A DNA stretch of 64,000 nucleotides, from assembly GCF_017301735.1 (NCBI RefSeq), contig NZ_CP071090.1:7182001-7246000 (forward strand), in the 5' to 3' direction. This document shows positions 47,396-55,746 of the stretch, in pieces; the first letter of the stretch is position 1, and each line of letters begins with the position of its first letter. This DNA comes from Pyxidicoccus parkwaysis. Lineage in GTDB: Bacteria > Myxococcota > Myxococcia > Myxococcales > Myxococcaceae. The notes under the pieces were generated by a model. The model saw only the letters and a program-made list of their open reading frames with translations, ran no database searches and was not told where the DNA came from. A program made the translations under genes and the position numbers.

Positions 47396-48298
47396 TCAGC
47401 GGCGACGCCGCGCGGGCGCCTTGGGCCGGCGCAAATCTTCCTCCTTCGTCGGCAGCTTCGGCCCGGTGGCGAGGTCGAACTCGTAGGTGGCGCCGAGCAG
47501 GACGCGGAACTGGTAGATCTCACTCAGCTCCGGCGTCACCGCCACGCCCGCGACGGCCTCCAGCACCAGCCCGGGGTAGGCCTCATGGCGCAGCACGGGG
47601 ATGATCTCCACCTGCGTGGCGTTGTCGCGCCACACCGGCGTAATCACATCCTCGAAGTAGACGCGGCCCACCACCTCGAGCCCCAGCATGGTGAACTTGT
47701 CGAGGTTGTACGTGCCGGCCAGCGACACCTGCACCGCGTCCGGCACGTCGAAGTCGGGCAGCTCACCGCGAGCGCGCGTGCCCTGGTGGAAGTAGCCGCC
47801 GTTGAGCATGAAGCGCAGGTCCTTCGTCGCGCGGAGCTCCGCGATGAAGGTGCCCTCGTAGTCCCACGTGCCGTCGGACAGGCTGGGGATGATGCCGTCC
47901 TCGTCACTGGGGCCGGTGGGCAGCGTGATGCGACCGTAGACTCCCAGCGCCAGCTTCGACGTCTCCAGGAACGTCCACTGCAGGCCCACGGGGATGTCAC
48001 CAAAGGCCAGCTTGAACTCGTCCTCGCCGGGCAGGCCCAGCGCGAGCAGCTCCAGGTAGAGGTTGGCCTCCAGGTTGTCGACGATGCCGAAGCGCGCGCT
48101 CGGCGAAAGCTGCTGGTAGGGCTGCGACTCGTCGAAGTCGAGCGAGAAGAAGCCCTGGTACCGCAGGCCCAGCTCCAGGTTGCCGGGCCGGGTGGTGACC
48201 GCGGTGCGCGTCACCATGGCGCGGTAGGGACGCGCCTGCGCGCGAGGAGCCACGAGACACACGGCAGCGAGAACGAGGACGAGCAGTCGGGTGTGCAT
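47396..48298 (-). CDS. Outer-membrane beta-barrel protein
   Basis: The protein has 300 residues. An N-terminal signal peptide ends near PRAQA (MHTRLLVLVLAAVCLVAPRA). The remainder is alternating beta sequence (LELGLRYQGFFSLDF, LALGVYGRITLPTGPSD, LRFMLNGGYFHQGTRA), typical of transporter/phenol-MetA-like barrel families. It lacks a C-terminal aromatic residue and ends in a basic tail (RRPKAPARRRR). The function is unknown, possibly an outer-membrane porin or sensor. It follows the EmrA-like gene on the same strand but is separated by a hairpin, so it is probably a separate unit. Confidence 0.8.
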   Translation of the reverse strand: MHTRLLVLVLAAVCLVAPRAQARPYRAMVTRTAVTTRPGNLELGLRYQGFFSLDFDESQPYQQLSPSARFGIVDNLEANLYLELLALGLPGEDEFKLAFGDIPVGLQWTFLETSKLALGVYGRITLPTGPSDEDGIIPSLSDGTWDYEGTFIAELRATKDLRFMLNGGYFHQGTRARGELPDFDVPDAVQVSLAGTYNLDKFTMLGLEVVGRVYFEDVITPVWRDNATQVEIIPVLRHEAYPGLVLEAVAGVAVTPELSEIYQFRVLLGATYEFDLATGPKLPTKEEDLRRPKAPARRRR

Positions 48299-48333
48299 GC
48301 CGCTGGACGCTAGCGTGCGTCACCCCGTGAAAC

Positions 48334-48366
48334 AGCGTGCGGCCGCCACCAAAGCGACCGCACGCT
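48334..48366. terminator. Hairpin between the EmrA-like and barrel genes
   Basis: AGCGTGCGG (48334-48342) and CCGCACGCT (48358-48366) form a perfect 9-bp stem with a 15-nt loop. It lies about 30 bp past the EmrA-like stop on the minus strand and is followed there by GTTTCA. It probably terminates the efflux operon. Confidence 0.55.
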
Positions 48367-48396
48367 TTACTTCTGCAACACCGGTGAAAACACGGC

Positions 48397-49632
48397 TCAG
48401 TTGTGCGTGTGCACCGTCACGTGCGCGGAGAGTCCGGCGCGCAGGGCGAGCCCCTCGGGCGGGTGGCTCCACGCAATCCGCACGGGCACGCGCTGCACCA
48501 CCTTCACGAAGTTGCCCGAGGCGTTGTCCGGCGGCAGCAGCGAGAAGCGCGCGCCGGTGCCACCGGACAGGCTCTCCACGCGGCCCTCCAGCGTCTTGCC
48601 GGAGAAGGCGTCCACCTCCACCTCCACCACCTGGCCGGGCTTCATGTTGCCCACCTGCGTCTCCTTGAAGTTGGCCACCACGTACGTCTCGCTGGGCACC
48701 AGCTCCGCCACCAGCTGGCCCGCGCCGAGGAACTGCCCCTCGCGGACGGAGAGGCGGGACACCTGCCCGTCCGCGGGCGCGACGACGTGCGTGTAGTCCA
48801 GCCGCAGCTTCGCCTGGTCCAGCGCCGCCTCCGCCGCCTTCACCCGCGCGTGGGCGAGCGCCGCGCTGGCCCGCGCGGCGGCAATCTTCGAGTCGATGGG
48901 CGCGCTCTGGTCGAGCTGGCCCTGGGCCTCGGCCACCTTGCCCTGCGCCATGCGCCGGCTCTCCTCGGCGGCGGTGAGCTGCGCACGCGCGCCCTCCACC
49001 GCGGCCTGCGCGGTGTCGTAGCCCGCCTGGGCGTCATCCAGCGCCTGCTGCGGCAGCACGCTCTGCTCATGCAGCGTCTTCGCGCGCTGCAAGTCCAACT
49101 CGGCCTTGCGGGCCTGGGCCTCCGAGCGGGAGAGGGCCGCGCGGGCCGCGGCCACCTGGGCCTCGGCGTTGCCCGCGGCGGCGGAGCTGGTGGACACCTG
49201 GGCGCGCGCCGTGGAGAAGCCGCCCTTGGCACCGGCCTCCGTCACCGCCACCTGCGCGTCCGCCGCGGCCGCCTGGGCCGTCGCGGACTCCAGCTCCGCC
49301 TCGGCCTGCTTCATCTGCGCGGCGTACTCACGCGGGTCCAGCTCCAGGAGCAAATCACCCTTGTGCACCACCGCGTTGTCCGGCACCGCCACGCGCAGCA
49401 CGGGGCCGGCCACGCGGATGGACAGCGGCACCACGTCCGCCTCCACCTGCGCGTCGTCGGTGTCCTCCTGGCCGGCGGTGAGGAGCTTGTAGCCGCCGAT
49501 GGCCACCAGCACCGCCGCCACCACGCCGGCGAGGATGAGGTAGGCGCGCTTGCCGCGCTTGCGAGGAGCCTGGGTGGCCGTGGCCGCCCGCTCCGGAGTC
49601 ACGAGTTGAGGAGCCGTAGTTGGAGTCGACAT
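48397..49632 (-). CDS. HlyD/EmrA-family membrane-fusion protein
   Basis: ATG 49632 (MSTPTTAPQL) has GGAG 7 nt upstream and starts one base after the MFS stop (TGAAATG); the protein has 411 residues. There is one N-terminal transmembrane helix (AYLILAGVVAAVLVAIGGY). The biotinyl-lipoyl-like halves are LSIRVAGPVLRVAVPDNAVV and YTHVVAPADGQVSRLSVREG. A long Ala/Gln/Glu-rich coiled-coil hairpin (about residues 100-280) separates them. It bridges the inner-membrane exporter to an outer-membrane channel for drug efflux. The partner is the EmrB-like gene immediately upstream. No outer-membrane TolC-type gene is in the operon. Confidence 0.9.
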   Translation of the reverse strand: MSTPTTAPQLVTPERAATATQAPRKRGKRAYLILAGVVAAVLVAIGGYKLLTAGQEDTDDAQVEADVVPLSIRVAGPVLRVAVPDNAVVHKGDLLLELDPREYAAQMKQAEAELESATAQAAAADAQVAVTEAGAKGGFSTARAQVSTSSAAAGNAEAQVAAARAALSRSEAQARKAELDLQRAKTLHEQSVLPQQALDDAQAGYDTAQAAVEGARAQLTAAEESRRMAQGKVAEAQGQLDQSAPIDSKIAAARASAALAHARVKAAEAALDQAKLRLDYTHVVAPADGQVSRLSVREGQFLGAGQLVAELVPSETYVVANFKETQVGNMKPGQVVEVEVDAFSGKTLEGRVESLSGGTGARFSLLPPDNASGNFVKVVQRVPVRIAWSHPPEGLALRAGLSAHVTVHTHN

Positions 49633-49633
49633 T

Positions 49634-51265
49634 TCAAATCTCCACGTCGATGTGCGGCGTCTCTCCAGACGCCGGGCCACTCTTGGGGGCCTTGAGAAGG
49701 AAGACGAGGGGCAGCACCACCACGAAGAGCAGCGCGGCCAGCACGAAGAGCTTGTCGAAGGCGAGCACCGCCGCCTGCCGGGCGACCGTCCCGGACATCA
49801 TGCGCAGCGCCAGGGCCTGGCTGCTCACCGCGTCCATGCCCGTGCCGCCCAGCGCCTTCTGCATCGCCGCCATCCGGGTCGCCACCTCCAGCCGGTCCGG
49901 CGTGAGGTGCGCGGCGACGGACGCCGTGGAGTGCACCGTGAAGCGAGACAGCAGCGTCGCGAAGATGGCCAGGCCGATGGAGCCGCCCACCTGCCGCAAG
50001 AGCGAGTTGAGGCCCGTGGCGTCCGTCATGCGCTCGCGCGGCACGCGGGACAGGGCCACCGTGGACAGCGGAACGAAGAGCAGGCTGAAGCCGATGCCCT
50101 GGAGCGCAATCGCGCCGATGACGTTCTGCGTCCCCGTGCTCAGCGAGAAGTGGCTCATCTGGAACGCGCCCAGGCCGGTAATCACCACGCCCACGAGGAT
50201 GAGCACCCGCGGCGGCACCTTCCGGTAGAGCCGCCCCACAATCGGCATCATCACCATCATCACCAGCGTGCGCGGCATCAGCGCGAGGCCGGACTGGGTG
50301 GCGGTGAAGCCCAGCAACTCCTGCATGAACAGCGGCAGCAGGAACATGCTCGCCATGAGGATGGAGAACACCAGCGCGTTGAACACCGTGCCGGACGCGA
50401 AGACGGGGTCCTTGAAGAGCCGCAGGTTGACGGCGGGCACCTCCGCGGTCATCTCGCGAATCATGAAGGCCGCCAGGCACGTCGCGGACACCAGGGCGCA
50501 CGCGGCGATGAGCGGGGACTCGAACCAGTCATGGCTCTGCCCCTCCTCCAGGAGGAACTGGAGCGACGCGAGGCCCACGCACAGCAGGATGATGCCGGCC
50601 CAGTCCATGTTCTTGCGCTGGCGCTCGGCTTCCGCTCGCGCGAAGGACCGCAGCGACTCGTCCTCCTGGACGAAGCGCGCCACCATGAAGAAGCCGAGGA
50701 TGCCCACCGGGACGTTGATGAAGAAAATCCAGGACCAGTGCAGGTTGTCGACGATGAGGCCGCCCAGCGTGGGGCCGATGGCCGGGCCCACCATGACGGC
50801 CATGGCGAACAGCGCCATCGCCGTGCCCTGCTCCTCGGGCGGGAAGGTCTGCCGGAGGATGGCCTGCTCGGTGGGCTGGAGCGCTCCGGCGCCCAGGCCT
50901 TGAATGAAGCGGAAGAAGACGAGTGACGGCAGGTTCCACGCGAGGCCACACAGGAACGAGCCCGCCACGAAGAGCAGCAGACACCCCAGGTACACGCGCT
51001 TCTGACCGAAGAGGCGCCCGAGGAAGCCCGTCAGCGGCATCACCATCACCGTGGCGATGACGAAGCCCGTCGTCGTCCACGTGATTTCCTGCACCGTGGC
51101 GCCCACCGCGCCGCGAAGCTGCGGCATGGCCACGTTGACGATGGACGAGTCGATGGCGCCCATCAGCGTGCCGAACGTCACCGACAGCGTGACGAGCCAC
51201 TTGTTCGGCACCGCGCGCGGTGCGGGCACGGCCACCGGAGGATTCATTGCCATGGACGTAGTCAT
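49634..51265 (-). CDS. EmrB/QacA-family MFS drug exporter (DHA2)
   Basis: The protein of 543 residues starts at ATG 51265, with GGAGGT 9 nt upstream; it begins 5 bp after the TetR stop. It shows 14 predicted helices. DHA2 motifs include AIDSSIVNVAMPQL (motif D1-like), WTTTGFVIATVMVMPL, GRLFGQKRVYLGCLLLF (motif A) and AMAVMVGPAIGPTLGG (motif C). It uses the proton gradient to expel hydrophobic compounds from the inner membrane through the EmrA-like adaptor. It is likely controlled by the upstream TetR protein. Confidence 0.92.
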   Translation of the reverse strand: MTTSMAMNPPVAVPAPRAVPNKWLVTLSVTFGTLMGAIDSSIVNVAMPQLRGAVGATVQEITWTTTGFVIATVMVMPLTGFLGRLFGQKRVYLGCLLLFVAGSFLCGLAWNLPSLVFFRFIQGLGAGALQPTEQAILRQTFPPEEQGTAMALFAMAVMVGPAIGPTLGGLIVDNLHWSWIFFINVPVGILGFFMVARFVQEDESLRSFARAEAERQRKNMDWAGIILLCVGLASLQFLLEEGQSHDWFESPLIAACALVSATCLAAFMIREMTAEVPAVNLRLFKDPVFASGTVFNALVFSILMASMFLLPLFMQELLGFTATQSGLALMPRTLVMMVMMPIVGRLYRKVPPRVLILVGVVITGLGAFQMSHFSLSTGTQNVIGAIALQGIGFSLLFVPLSTVALSRVPRERMTDATGLNSLLRQVGGSIGLAIFATLLSRFTVHSTASVAAHLTPDRLEVATRMAAMQKALGGTGMDAVSSQALALRMMSGTVARQAAVLAFDKLFVLAALLFVVVLPLVFLLKAPKSGPASGETPHIDVEI

Positions 51266-51270
51266 GTCCG

Positions 51271-51900
51271 TCAGACCTCCACGCCTCTCAGGAAGACGCG
51301 GGCGGCTTCCTCCAGACTCTGTTCCAGGCGCTCCACGCCGTGGCCGCGGCCCAGCTCGCGGTGGAAGACGGCGGTCGTCATGCCCGACAGCAGCGTGGCG
51401 AAGAGCTCATGGCCCTCGGAGCGCAGCTCGCCGGACTTCACGCCCCGGGCGACGAGCGTCTCCAACCGCTCATGCAGCTCCGTCTTGGAGCCGCCCTGCC
51501 GGGCCTTGCGGTTCACCAGCTCCTCGGACTGGATGAGCACGCGCAGGAAGGCGCCGTGCTCGGAGACATGGTGGGCCAGCGCGGACAGGAAGGTGCGCAG
51601 CTGCTCGCGGAAGGGGCGCCCGGCCGAGGCGGCGAGCGCGGCATCCATGCGCTTCAGCAGCGCCTCGCGGCGACGCTTCATCAGTGCGTCCAGCAGCGCG
51701 GCCCGGTCGTCGAAGTGGTTGTAGAGCGTGCCCACGGACACCCCTGCCCGCTCGGCGATGGTCTCCATGCGCGCCGCCGACAGCCCCTGCTCCCCGAACA
51801 CCTCCGCCGCGGCCACCAGGATGGCGTCGGCGGTGGCCTCCTTCAGCCGGGAGCGAAGATTCTGAGCCGGCTTTCTACTTTTTGAATCTCGATTCAGCAT
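51271..51900 (-). CDS. TetR-family repressor of the efflux operon
   Basis: Start taken as ATG 51900 (MLNRDSKSRK), giving 209 residues; the frame stays open upstream to 51954. The N-terminal HTH is typical (AAEVFGEQGLSAARMETIAERAGVSVGTLYNHFDDRAAL). The C-terminal ligand domain is divergent. It is first in the TetR - EmrB-like - EmrA-like operon (5 bp to the exporter), so it is expected to repress its own operon and respond to a drug substrate. Three TGAATC/GATTCA half-sites cover its first codons and the -10 region. Confidence 0.9.
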   Translation of the reverse strand: MLNRDSKSRKPAQNLRSRLKEATADAILVAAAEVFGEQGLSAARMETIAERAGVSVGTLYNHFDDRAALLDALMKRRREALLKRMDAALAASAGRPFREQLRTFLSALAHHVSEHGAFLRVLIQSEELVNRKARQGGSKTELHERLETLVARGVKSGELRSEGHELFATLLSGMTTAVFHRELGRGHGVERLEQSLEEAARVFLRGVEV

Positions 51901-51936
51901 CTGAATCCTATTTACAGCAGAGAGCGGCCAAGTCAA
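51883..51936 (-). promoter_or_regulatory. Promoter and overlapping operator of the efflux operon
   Basis: On the minus strand, TTGACT (51936-51931) and TAAATA (51914-51909) are 16 bp apart, and the -10 ends 8 nt before the TetR ATG, so the transcript could be leaderless. Half-sites TGAATC lie at 51883-51888, 51891-51896 (inverted) and 51902-51907, forming TGAATC-tc-GATTCA and GATTCA-gcatc-TGAATC. An alternative reading is that AGGA (51908-51905) is the ribosome site and the promoter lies further upstream. Confidence 0.5.
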
Positions 51937-52506
51937 TCCGCTGGGGTGGGACATGTCGGAGCAAGGGAGAGCCGGCCGCCTGGAGCCCGGGCAGGCGGCC
52001 CGGCGCTTCGTCCATGGGGGCGGCTGGAGGGCGGCACTCCGTCACGACAGCCGGGCGGCGGGCTCACCGGAAGCAGGCAGGGGGCCTCCACGACGCATCG
52101 CACCGCCGCCACGCGTCGAGTCGTGACACGTGACGCCAGCGGCGAAGGTGAAGCGGGTGTCCGACTCGGAGGCCGACGACTTCAGTCACGCCCCCGGAGT
52201 GCGGGAGCCAAGAACCACCGCATTCACCGAATCAGAAAACTAAGTGGTATCCACGATACCAGTGCAACTCGGGCCGAAGTCAGACACCCACCAGCAAAGC
52301 CAGACACGGCGCGGCGCAGCATCGAGGCCCGAGTCGGAAACACCCGGAGCCCATGTATCACCCTGCCCATGCTTTGACATTTCACGGATAGTGTGCAAAA
52401 CAATACTTGCCCGACTGCGCTCGTCGCCGCAACGGCGACACCGAAAACACACCCCCGCAGCCCGGGCCAGCGCCGCAGTCCCCATCCGCGCATCGAGGAG
52501 AGGCCC
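51901..52506. other. Divergent intergenic region between the TetR gene and the di-haem lipoprotein
   Basis: About 600 bp with no convincing gene. It holds the TetR promoter/operator at its left end. It also holds a perfect inverted repeat TGGTATC-cac-GATACCA at 52245-52261. A consensus -35 TTGACA lies at 52374-52379 without a clear -10, and a good ribosome site before 52507. The right half is more AT-rich than the genome average. Confidence 0.5.
52245..52261. promoter_or_regulatory. Perfect 7-bp inverted repeat, possible operator
   Basis: TGGTATC-cac-GATACCA lies about 245 bp upstream of the di-haem lipoprotein gene and about 110 bp before a TTGACA. It is notably AT-rich in this genome. The binding protein is unknown. 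Confidence 0.35.
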
Positions 52507-53760
52507 ATGAGCCCGAGCTGGCATTCCAGATGTCTCGTCGTGTCTCTTGGCTGTTTCAGTCTCACCCTGGCCTGCGACACGGCCAGTGCGAGTGAAGACG
52601 TGAGCGCCGAGGTGGCGGGACAATCCACCGCGCTGGCGACGGCCTCATTCGAGGATGCGCTCCCCGGGCTCACCGCGGCCCAGCTCGCGCTGTTCCAGGA
52701 GGGCAAGCTGGCCTTCGCGGAGGAGGAGGACGCCTCGGACGGCCTGGGCCCGGTCTTCAACGGCAACTCGTGCGCGGCGTGCCACGTGCAGGGCGCCGTT
52801 GGCGGCGCGGGTGAAATCGTGGAGACGCGCTTCGGGAAGAAGAACGCGGACGGCAGCTTCGACCCGCTGGCGCAGAACGGCGGCTCGCTCATCCAGACCA
52901 CCGGCATCGGCCAGACGTCGCCGGTGTGCAACTTCACCGGAGAGGTGGTGCCCGCCGCGGCCAACGTCGTCTCGGGCCGGCTCACCACGCCGCTCTTCGG
53001 GCTGGGGCTGGTGGACGCGGTGCCAGACAGCACCTTCCTCAACCTCGCGAGCGTCCAGCGCCAGTACTACCCGAGCACCGCGGGCCGGGCGAACCTGGTG
53101 GACAACCCGCCGCTGGGGAAGAAGACCGTCGGGAAGTTCGGCTGGAAGGCGCAGGTCCCCTCGCTGCTCGTCTTCGCCGCGGACGCCTACCTCAATGAAA
53201 TGGGCATCACCACGTCCATCTTCCCCCACGACAACTGCCCCAACGGAGACTGCGCGCTGCTCGCCAGCTGCGACCCCGTGCCCGACTCCCAGGGCCCCGA
53301 GGACGAGGGCGACGTGGACATGCTGAAGTTCCGCGACTTCATGCAGCTTCACGCCGCGCCCCCGCCGGGGCCCAGCACTCCGGACTCCATCGACGGCGAG
53401 GACCTCTTCTATTGGATTGGCTGCACCGACTGCCACGAGCCGTCGCTGACCACGGGCCCCAACACCATCGCCGCCCTCAACAAGAAGACCTTCTTCCCGT
53501 ACTCGGACTTCCTCCTGCACGACATGGGGACGCTGGGCGACGGCATCGTGCAGGACACGGCGAAGGGCAACGAAATCCGCACGGCGCCGCTGTGGGGCGC
53601 GCGGGTCCGCACGCGCTTCCTGCATGACGGCCGCGCGCACAACGTGAGGGACGCCATCCTCGCCCACGCAGGCCAGGGCAAGGCGGCCAGGGACCTCTTC
53701 GCGAACTACCTCTTCGAGGACGAGCGGGTGGCCCTCATCGCCTTCATCAACACCCTGTAG
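52507..53760 (+). CDS. Di-haem oxidoreductase-like lipoprotein (DUF1111 type)
   Basis: ATG 52507 has GGAGAGG just upstream; the protein has 417 residues. It has a lipoprotein signal (SLGCFSLTLAC). Two haem c motifs are visible: CAACH near residue 90 within FNGNSCAACHVQGAVGG, and CTDCH near 307 within YWIGCTDCHEPSL. The context GKLAFAEEEDASDGLGPVFN and the C-terminal DMGTLGDGIVQ...RTAPLWGARVRTRFLHDGRA are typical of the DUF1111 di-haem thiol-oxidoreductase/peroxidase-like family. It is expected on the outer or inner membrane facing the periplasm, oxidising an unknown partner or detoxifying peroxide. It is monocistronic, ending in a region with a strong terminator. Confidence 0.88.
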   Translation: MSPSWHSRCLVVSLGCFSLTLACDTASASEDVSAEVAGQSTALATASFEDALPGLTAAQLALFQEGKLAFAEEEDASDGLGPVFNGNSCAACHVQGAVGGAGEIVETRFGKKNADGSFDPLAQNGGSLIQTTGIGQTSPVCNFTGEVVPAAANVVSGRLTTPLFGLGLVDAVPDSTFLNLASVQRQYYPSTAGRANLVDNPPLGKKTVGKFGWKAQVPSLLVFAADAYLNEMGITTSIFPHDNCPNGDCALLASCDPVPDSQGPEDEGDVDMLKFRDFMQLHAAPPPGPSTPDSIDGEDLFYWIGCTDCHEPSLTTGPNTIAALNKKTFFPYSDFLLHDMGTLGDGIVQDTAKGNEIRTAPLWGARVRTRFLHDGRAHNVRDAILAHAGQGKAARDLFANYLFEDERVALIAFINTL

Positions 53761-53810
53761 GCCCGCGAGTCCGGGCAAAGACAGACGTAGCGCGGTTGCA
53801 ACAAGAACAA

Positions 53811-53841
53811 AGCCCCCGGACTCACGAAGAGCCCGGGGGCT
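53811..53841 (-). terminator. Intrinsic terminator of the six-cysteine lipoprotein operon
   Basis: AGCCCCCGG (53811-53819) and CCGGGGGCT (53833-53841) form a perfect 9-bp GC-rich stem. On the minus strand the hairpin is followed by TTGTTCTTGTT, a U-rich tract, giving a textbook rho-independent terminator 24 bp past the lipoprotein stop. It may also stop transcription from the convergent di-haem gene. Confidence 0.75.
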
Positions 53842-53864
53842 GATGGCTTCACGACGACGAAGGC

Positions 53865-54209
53865 CTACGGGTGCGGGTTGCTGCTCCAGCACACGCGGTA
53901 CGCCTCATGGCCGCAGAAGGTGTTCGCGTAGGACGTGCACTGCCCGTAGGCGACGGAATTGAGCGCCCACATCCACTCGCTGGTGCTGCGGCACTTCCAC
54001 GAACAGGTGCGGCCGCCGCTGTCCCAGCCGGCACAGTTGGCGGTCCACAGCGCCTCGACGTCGCCCTCCGTGCGGTCCCTCGTCATCACGGACGACGAAG
54101 GGTCGGGGAGCGCCGCCGCGGGCTGCGCCGTCTCTTCCGTGCCCTCGGGAGCCCCGCCGCAGGCGGAGAGGAGGACCGCGGACACCAGCCCCAGCAACAG
54201 GGCCTTCAT
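53865..54209 (-). CDS. Six-cysteine lipoprotein, second of a tandem pair
   Basis: The protein of 114 residues starts at ATG 54209, overlapping the preceding paralog's stop by 4 bp. The lipoprotein signal is MKALLLGLVSAVLLSAC. The mature domain carries C-A-G-W-D-S-G-G-R-T-C-S-W-K-C, then NSVAYGQC, FCGHEAY and VCWS. This is the same six-Cys spacing as the upstream paralog. The function is unknown; the compact domain is probably disulphide-bonded and outside the cytoplasm. A terminator follows. Confidence 0.8.
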   Translation of the reverse strand: MKALLLGLVSAVLLSACGGAPEGTEETAQPAAALPDPSSSVMTRDRTEGDVEALWTANCAGWDSGGRTCSWKCRSTSEWMWALNSVAYGQCTSYANTFCGHEAYRVCWSSNPHP

Positions 54210-54505
54210 GGAATGCTCCAGCAGACGCTGTACGGCTCGCGGCCGCAGTCGCGCACCGCGACGTCATGGCACTGGCCCCAGGCGACGGCGTTGTAGGCGT
54301 ACCAGTGGCGGAAGTCGTTCGCCGTGCACTTGAAGGTGCAGTGCCGCGCGCCGTTGTCATAACCCTCGCAGACACCCTGCTCCGTCTCGCCGATGGGCGA
54401 CTCGTCGGCAGGCGTCTGGCTGCCCGTCATCTCCTCGGGCGCACCGCCGCAGGCGGCCAGCAGGCCTCCCAAAGACAGGCCAATGATGAAGGTATTCAGT
54501 TTCAC
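54206..54505 (-). CDS. Six-cysteine lipoprotein, first of a tandem pair
   Basis: The protein of 99 residues starts at GTG 54505 (VKLNTFIIGLSLGG), with AGAGGA 9 nt upstream; a longer in-frame start at 54544 is less likely. The lipobox is LLAACGG. The mature domain has CEGYDNGARHCTFKC, NAVAWGQC, DCGREPY and VCWSIP, paralogous to the next gene. Both mature proteins start with CGGAPE. They look like a recent tandem duplication of a small secreted Cys-rich domain. The upstream 280 bp is AT-rich and contains GTTGAA (54547-54552) inverted to TTCAAC (54568-54573). Confidence 0.8.
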   Translation of the reverse strand: MKLNTFIIGLSLGGLLAACGGAPEEMTGSQTPADESPIGETEQGVCEGYDNGARHCTFKCTANDFRHWYAYNAVAWGQCHDVAVRDCGREPYSVCWSIP

Positions 54506-54783
54506 GTGATGGATTCCTCTAGGGTGTGGGCCGGCGGAAATCACCGGTTGAAACAGAATATCTCGAATTCAACGAATCGCAAACCCAGCATGGATTCATC
54601 ATTTGTCTGCGAGTCCACATTTCACTTGAATTGAGAGCGATACAAACCAGGAGTGCGAGTCTTTGGGGAGTCAAAGCGCACCGGGTCACCAATGCCACTC
54701 GTCGCGATGGTTGGCGCGGAGCTCATTGGCTTCGGCTTCTCGCGGCGGTTCTTCTCGCTCAGCGTCGAAGCCGTGAGCCGGAG

Positions 54784-55746
54784 TCACTCACTCCGGCTGC
54801 GCAGCAAACTCTCCAGGCTCACGTCCAGCGAGCGGGCCAGGCCGAGCACGCTCTCCACCTGAGACGCGCTCAGCTTCAGGTGGGCGCCGAGCTCGGTGCG
54901 CGTGCGCTCGAGCACGTCCTCGCGGGCCCGGGCGAGCCAGCGAGAAATCGTCGAGGCATTCACCCGGTGCATGACGGCCAGCCTGTCCAGCTTGAGGCCG
55001 TCCGCGTAGTACAGCCGCAGCAGGTTGCGCTCGCGGGGTGACAGCGACGCCATGGCCTCGCGCAGCGCGGTGCGGAGCAGCTCCGCGTGGCGCTCGCGCA
55101 TGAGCCGCGACTCCGGGTCCAGCGCCGGGTCCATGGCCTCCAGCAGGGAGCGCTCGTCGGCCTGCACCTCGCGGCGCACGCCCCGCTGGAGGCTGATGCC
55201 CGTCCTCAGTGCGGCGACTCGCAGCCACGCGGACAGCGGCCCCAGCCCCGTGTACGACGCGAGCTTCGGCGCGCCCTCCTCGCCCACGAGCAGCTTGTCG
55301 CCGAGCACCGACTTCACCTCGTCCGCGAGCTCGGGCCGGGCCCCGAGGCCCCGCAGCGCCGCGCGCACCTCCACGTCCAGCCGCGAGTCCAGCTCCCGCA
55401 GCGCCAGGGCATGGCCGCACAGACACGCGAAGCTCAGCCAGAGGTCGGCCACCTCGACGCTGGAGAGCGCCTCGTCGAGGTCCCCCTCCTCCGACAACCG
55501 CTCCGCCATGTGGCCCACGAAGGCCACCTCGTCCGCCGTCACGTCCGGGAAGCGCTGCCGCGCCTCCTCGATGCGCGCGCGCAGGCGCTGCTCCAGCGCC
55601 TCGGCGTCACCGAGCTTCGCCACGGCGTGGGACGGGAGCCGCCCTCGAAAGGCGAGGGAGAGGGGGGTGGGGGGTGGCACATCGCGATGATACACGCGGG
55701 CCACGACGGCACTGAAACCGCTGGCGAGCACGACGCCGCGCCTCAC
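54784..55746 (-). CDS. Myxococcales-type sigma-70 family RNA polymerase sigma factor
   Basis: GTG 55746 overlaps the kinase stop (GTGA), giving 320 residues. GTG 55680 (VPPPTPLSLAF, 298 residues) fits the family N-terminus better, so the start is uncertain. Residues about 150-200 are a region-2-like segment (YTGLGPLSAWLRVAALRTGIS). The C-terminal third has a region-4 HTH (LSPRERNLLRLYYADGLKLDRLAVMHRVNASTISRWLARARE). The pattern matches the Myxococcales Sig-70 gmx1 family (TIGR03001). It is encoded directly after, and coupled to, a kinase with an anti-sigma-like zinc finger, which suggests the kinase controls it. Confidence 0.82.
   Translation of the reverse strand: MRRGVVLASGFSAVVARVYHRDVPPPTPLSLAFRGRLPSHAVAKLGDAEALEQRLRARIEEARQRFPDVTADEVAFVGHMAERLSEEGDLDEALSSVEVADLWLSFACLCGHALALRELDSRLDVEVRAALRGLGARPELADEVKSVLGDKLLVGEEGAPKLASYTGLGPLSAWLRVAALRTGISLQRGVRREVQADERSLLEAMDPALDPESRLMRERHAELLRTALREAMASLSPRERNLLRLYYADGLKLDRLAVMHRVNASTISRWLARAREDVLERTRTELGAHLKLSASQVESVLGLARSLDVSLESLLRSRSE

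Noticed and set aside
47185-47604. Plus-strand frame with partial GC3 bias
   Set aside because: It runs antisense into the barrel-protein gene and becomes low-complexity Arg/Pro; at most a gene fragment.
54526-55041. Plus-strand frame of 171 codons
   Set aside because: Its second half is antisense to the sigma factor and it has no ribosome site or coding bias in its first half.
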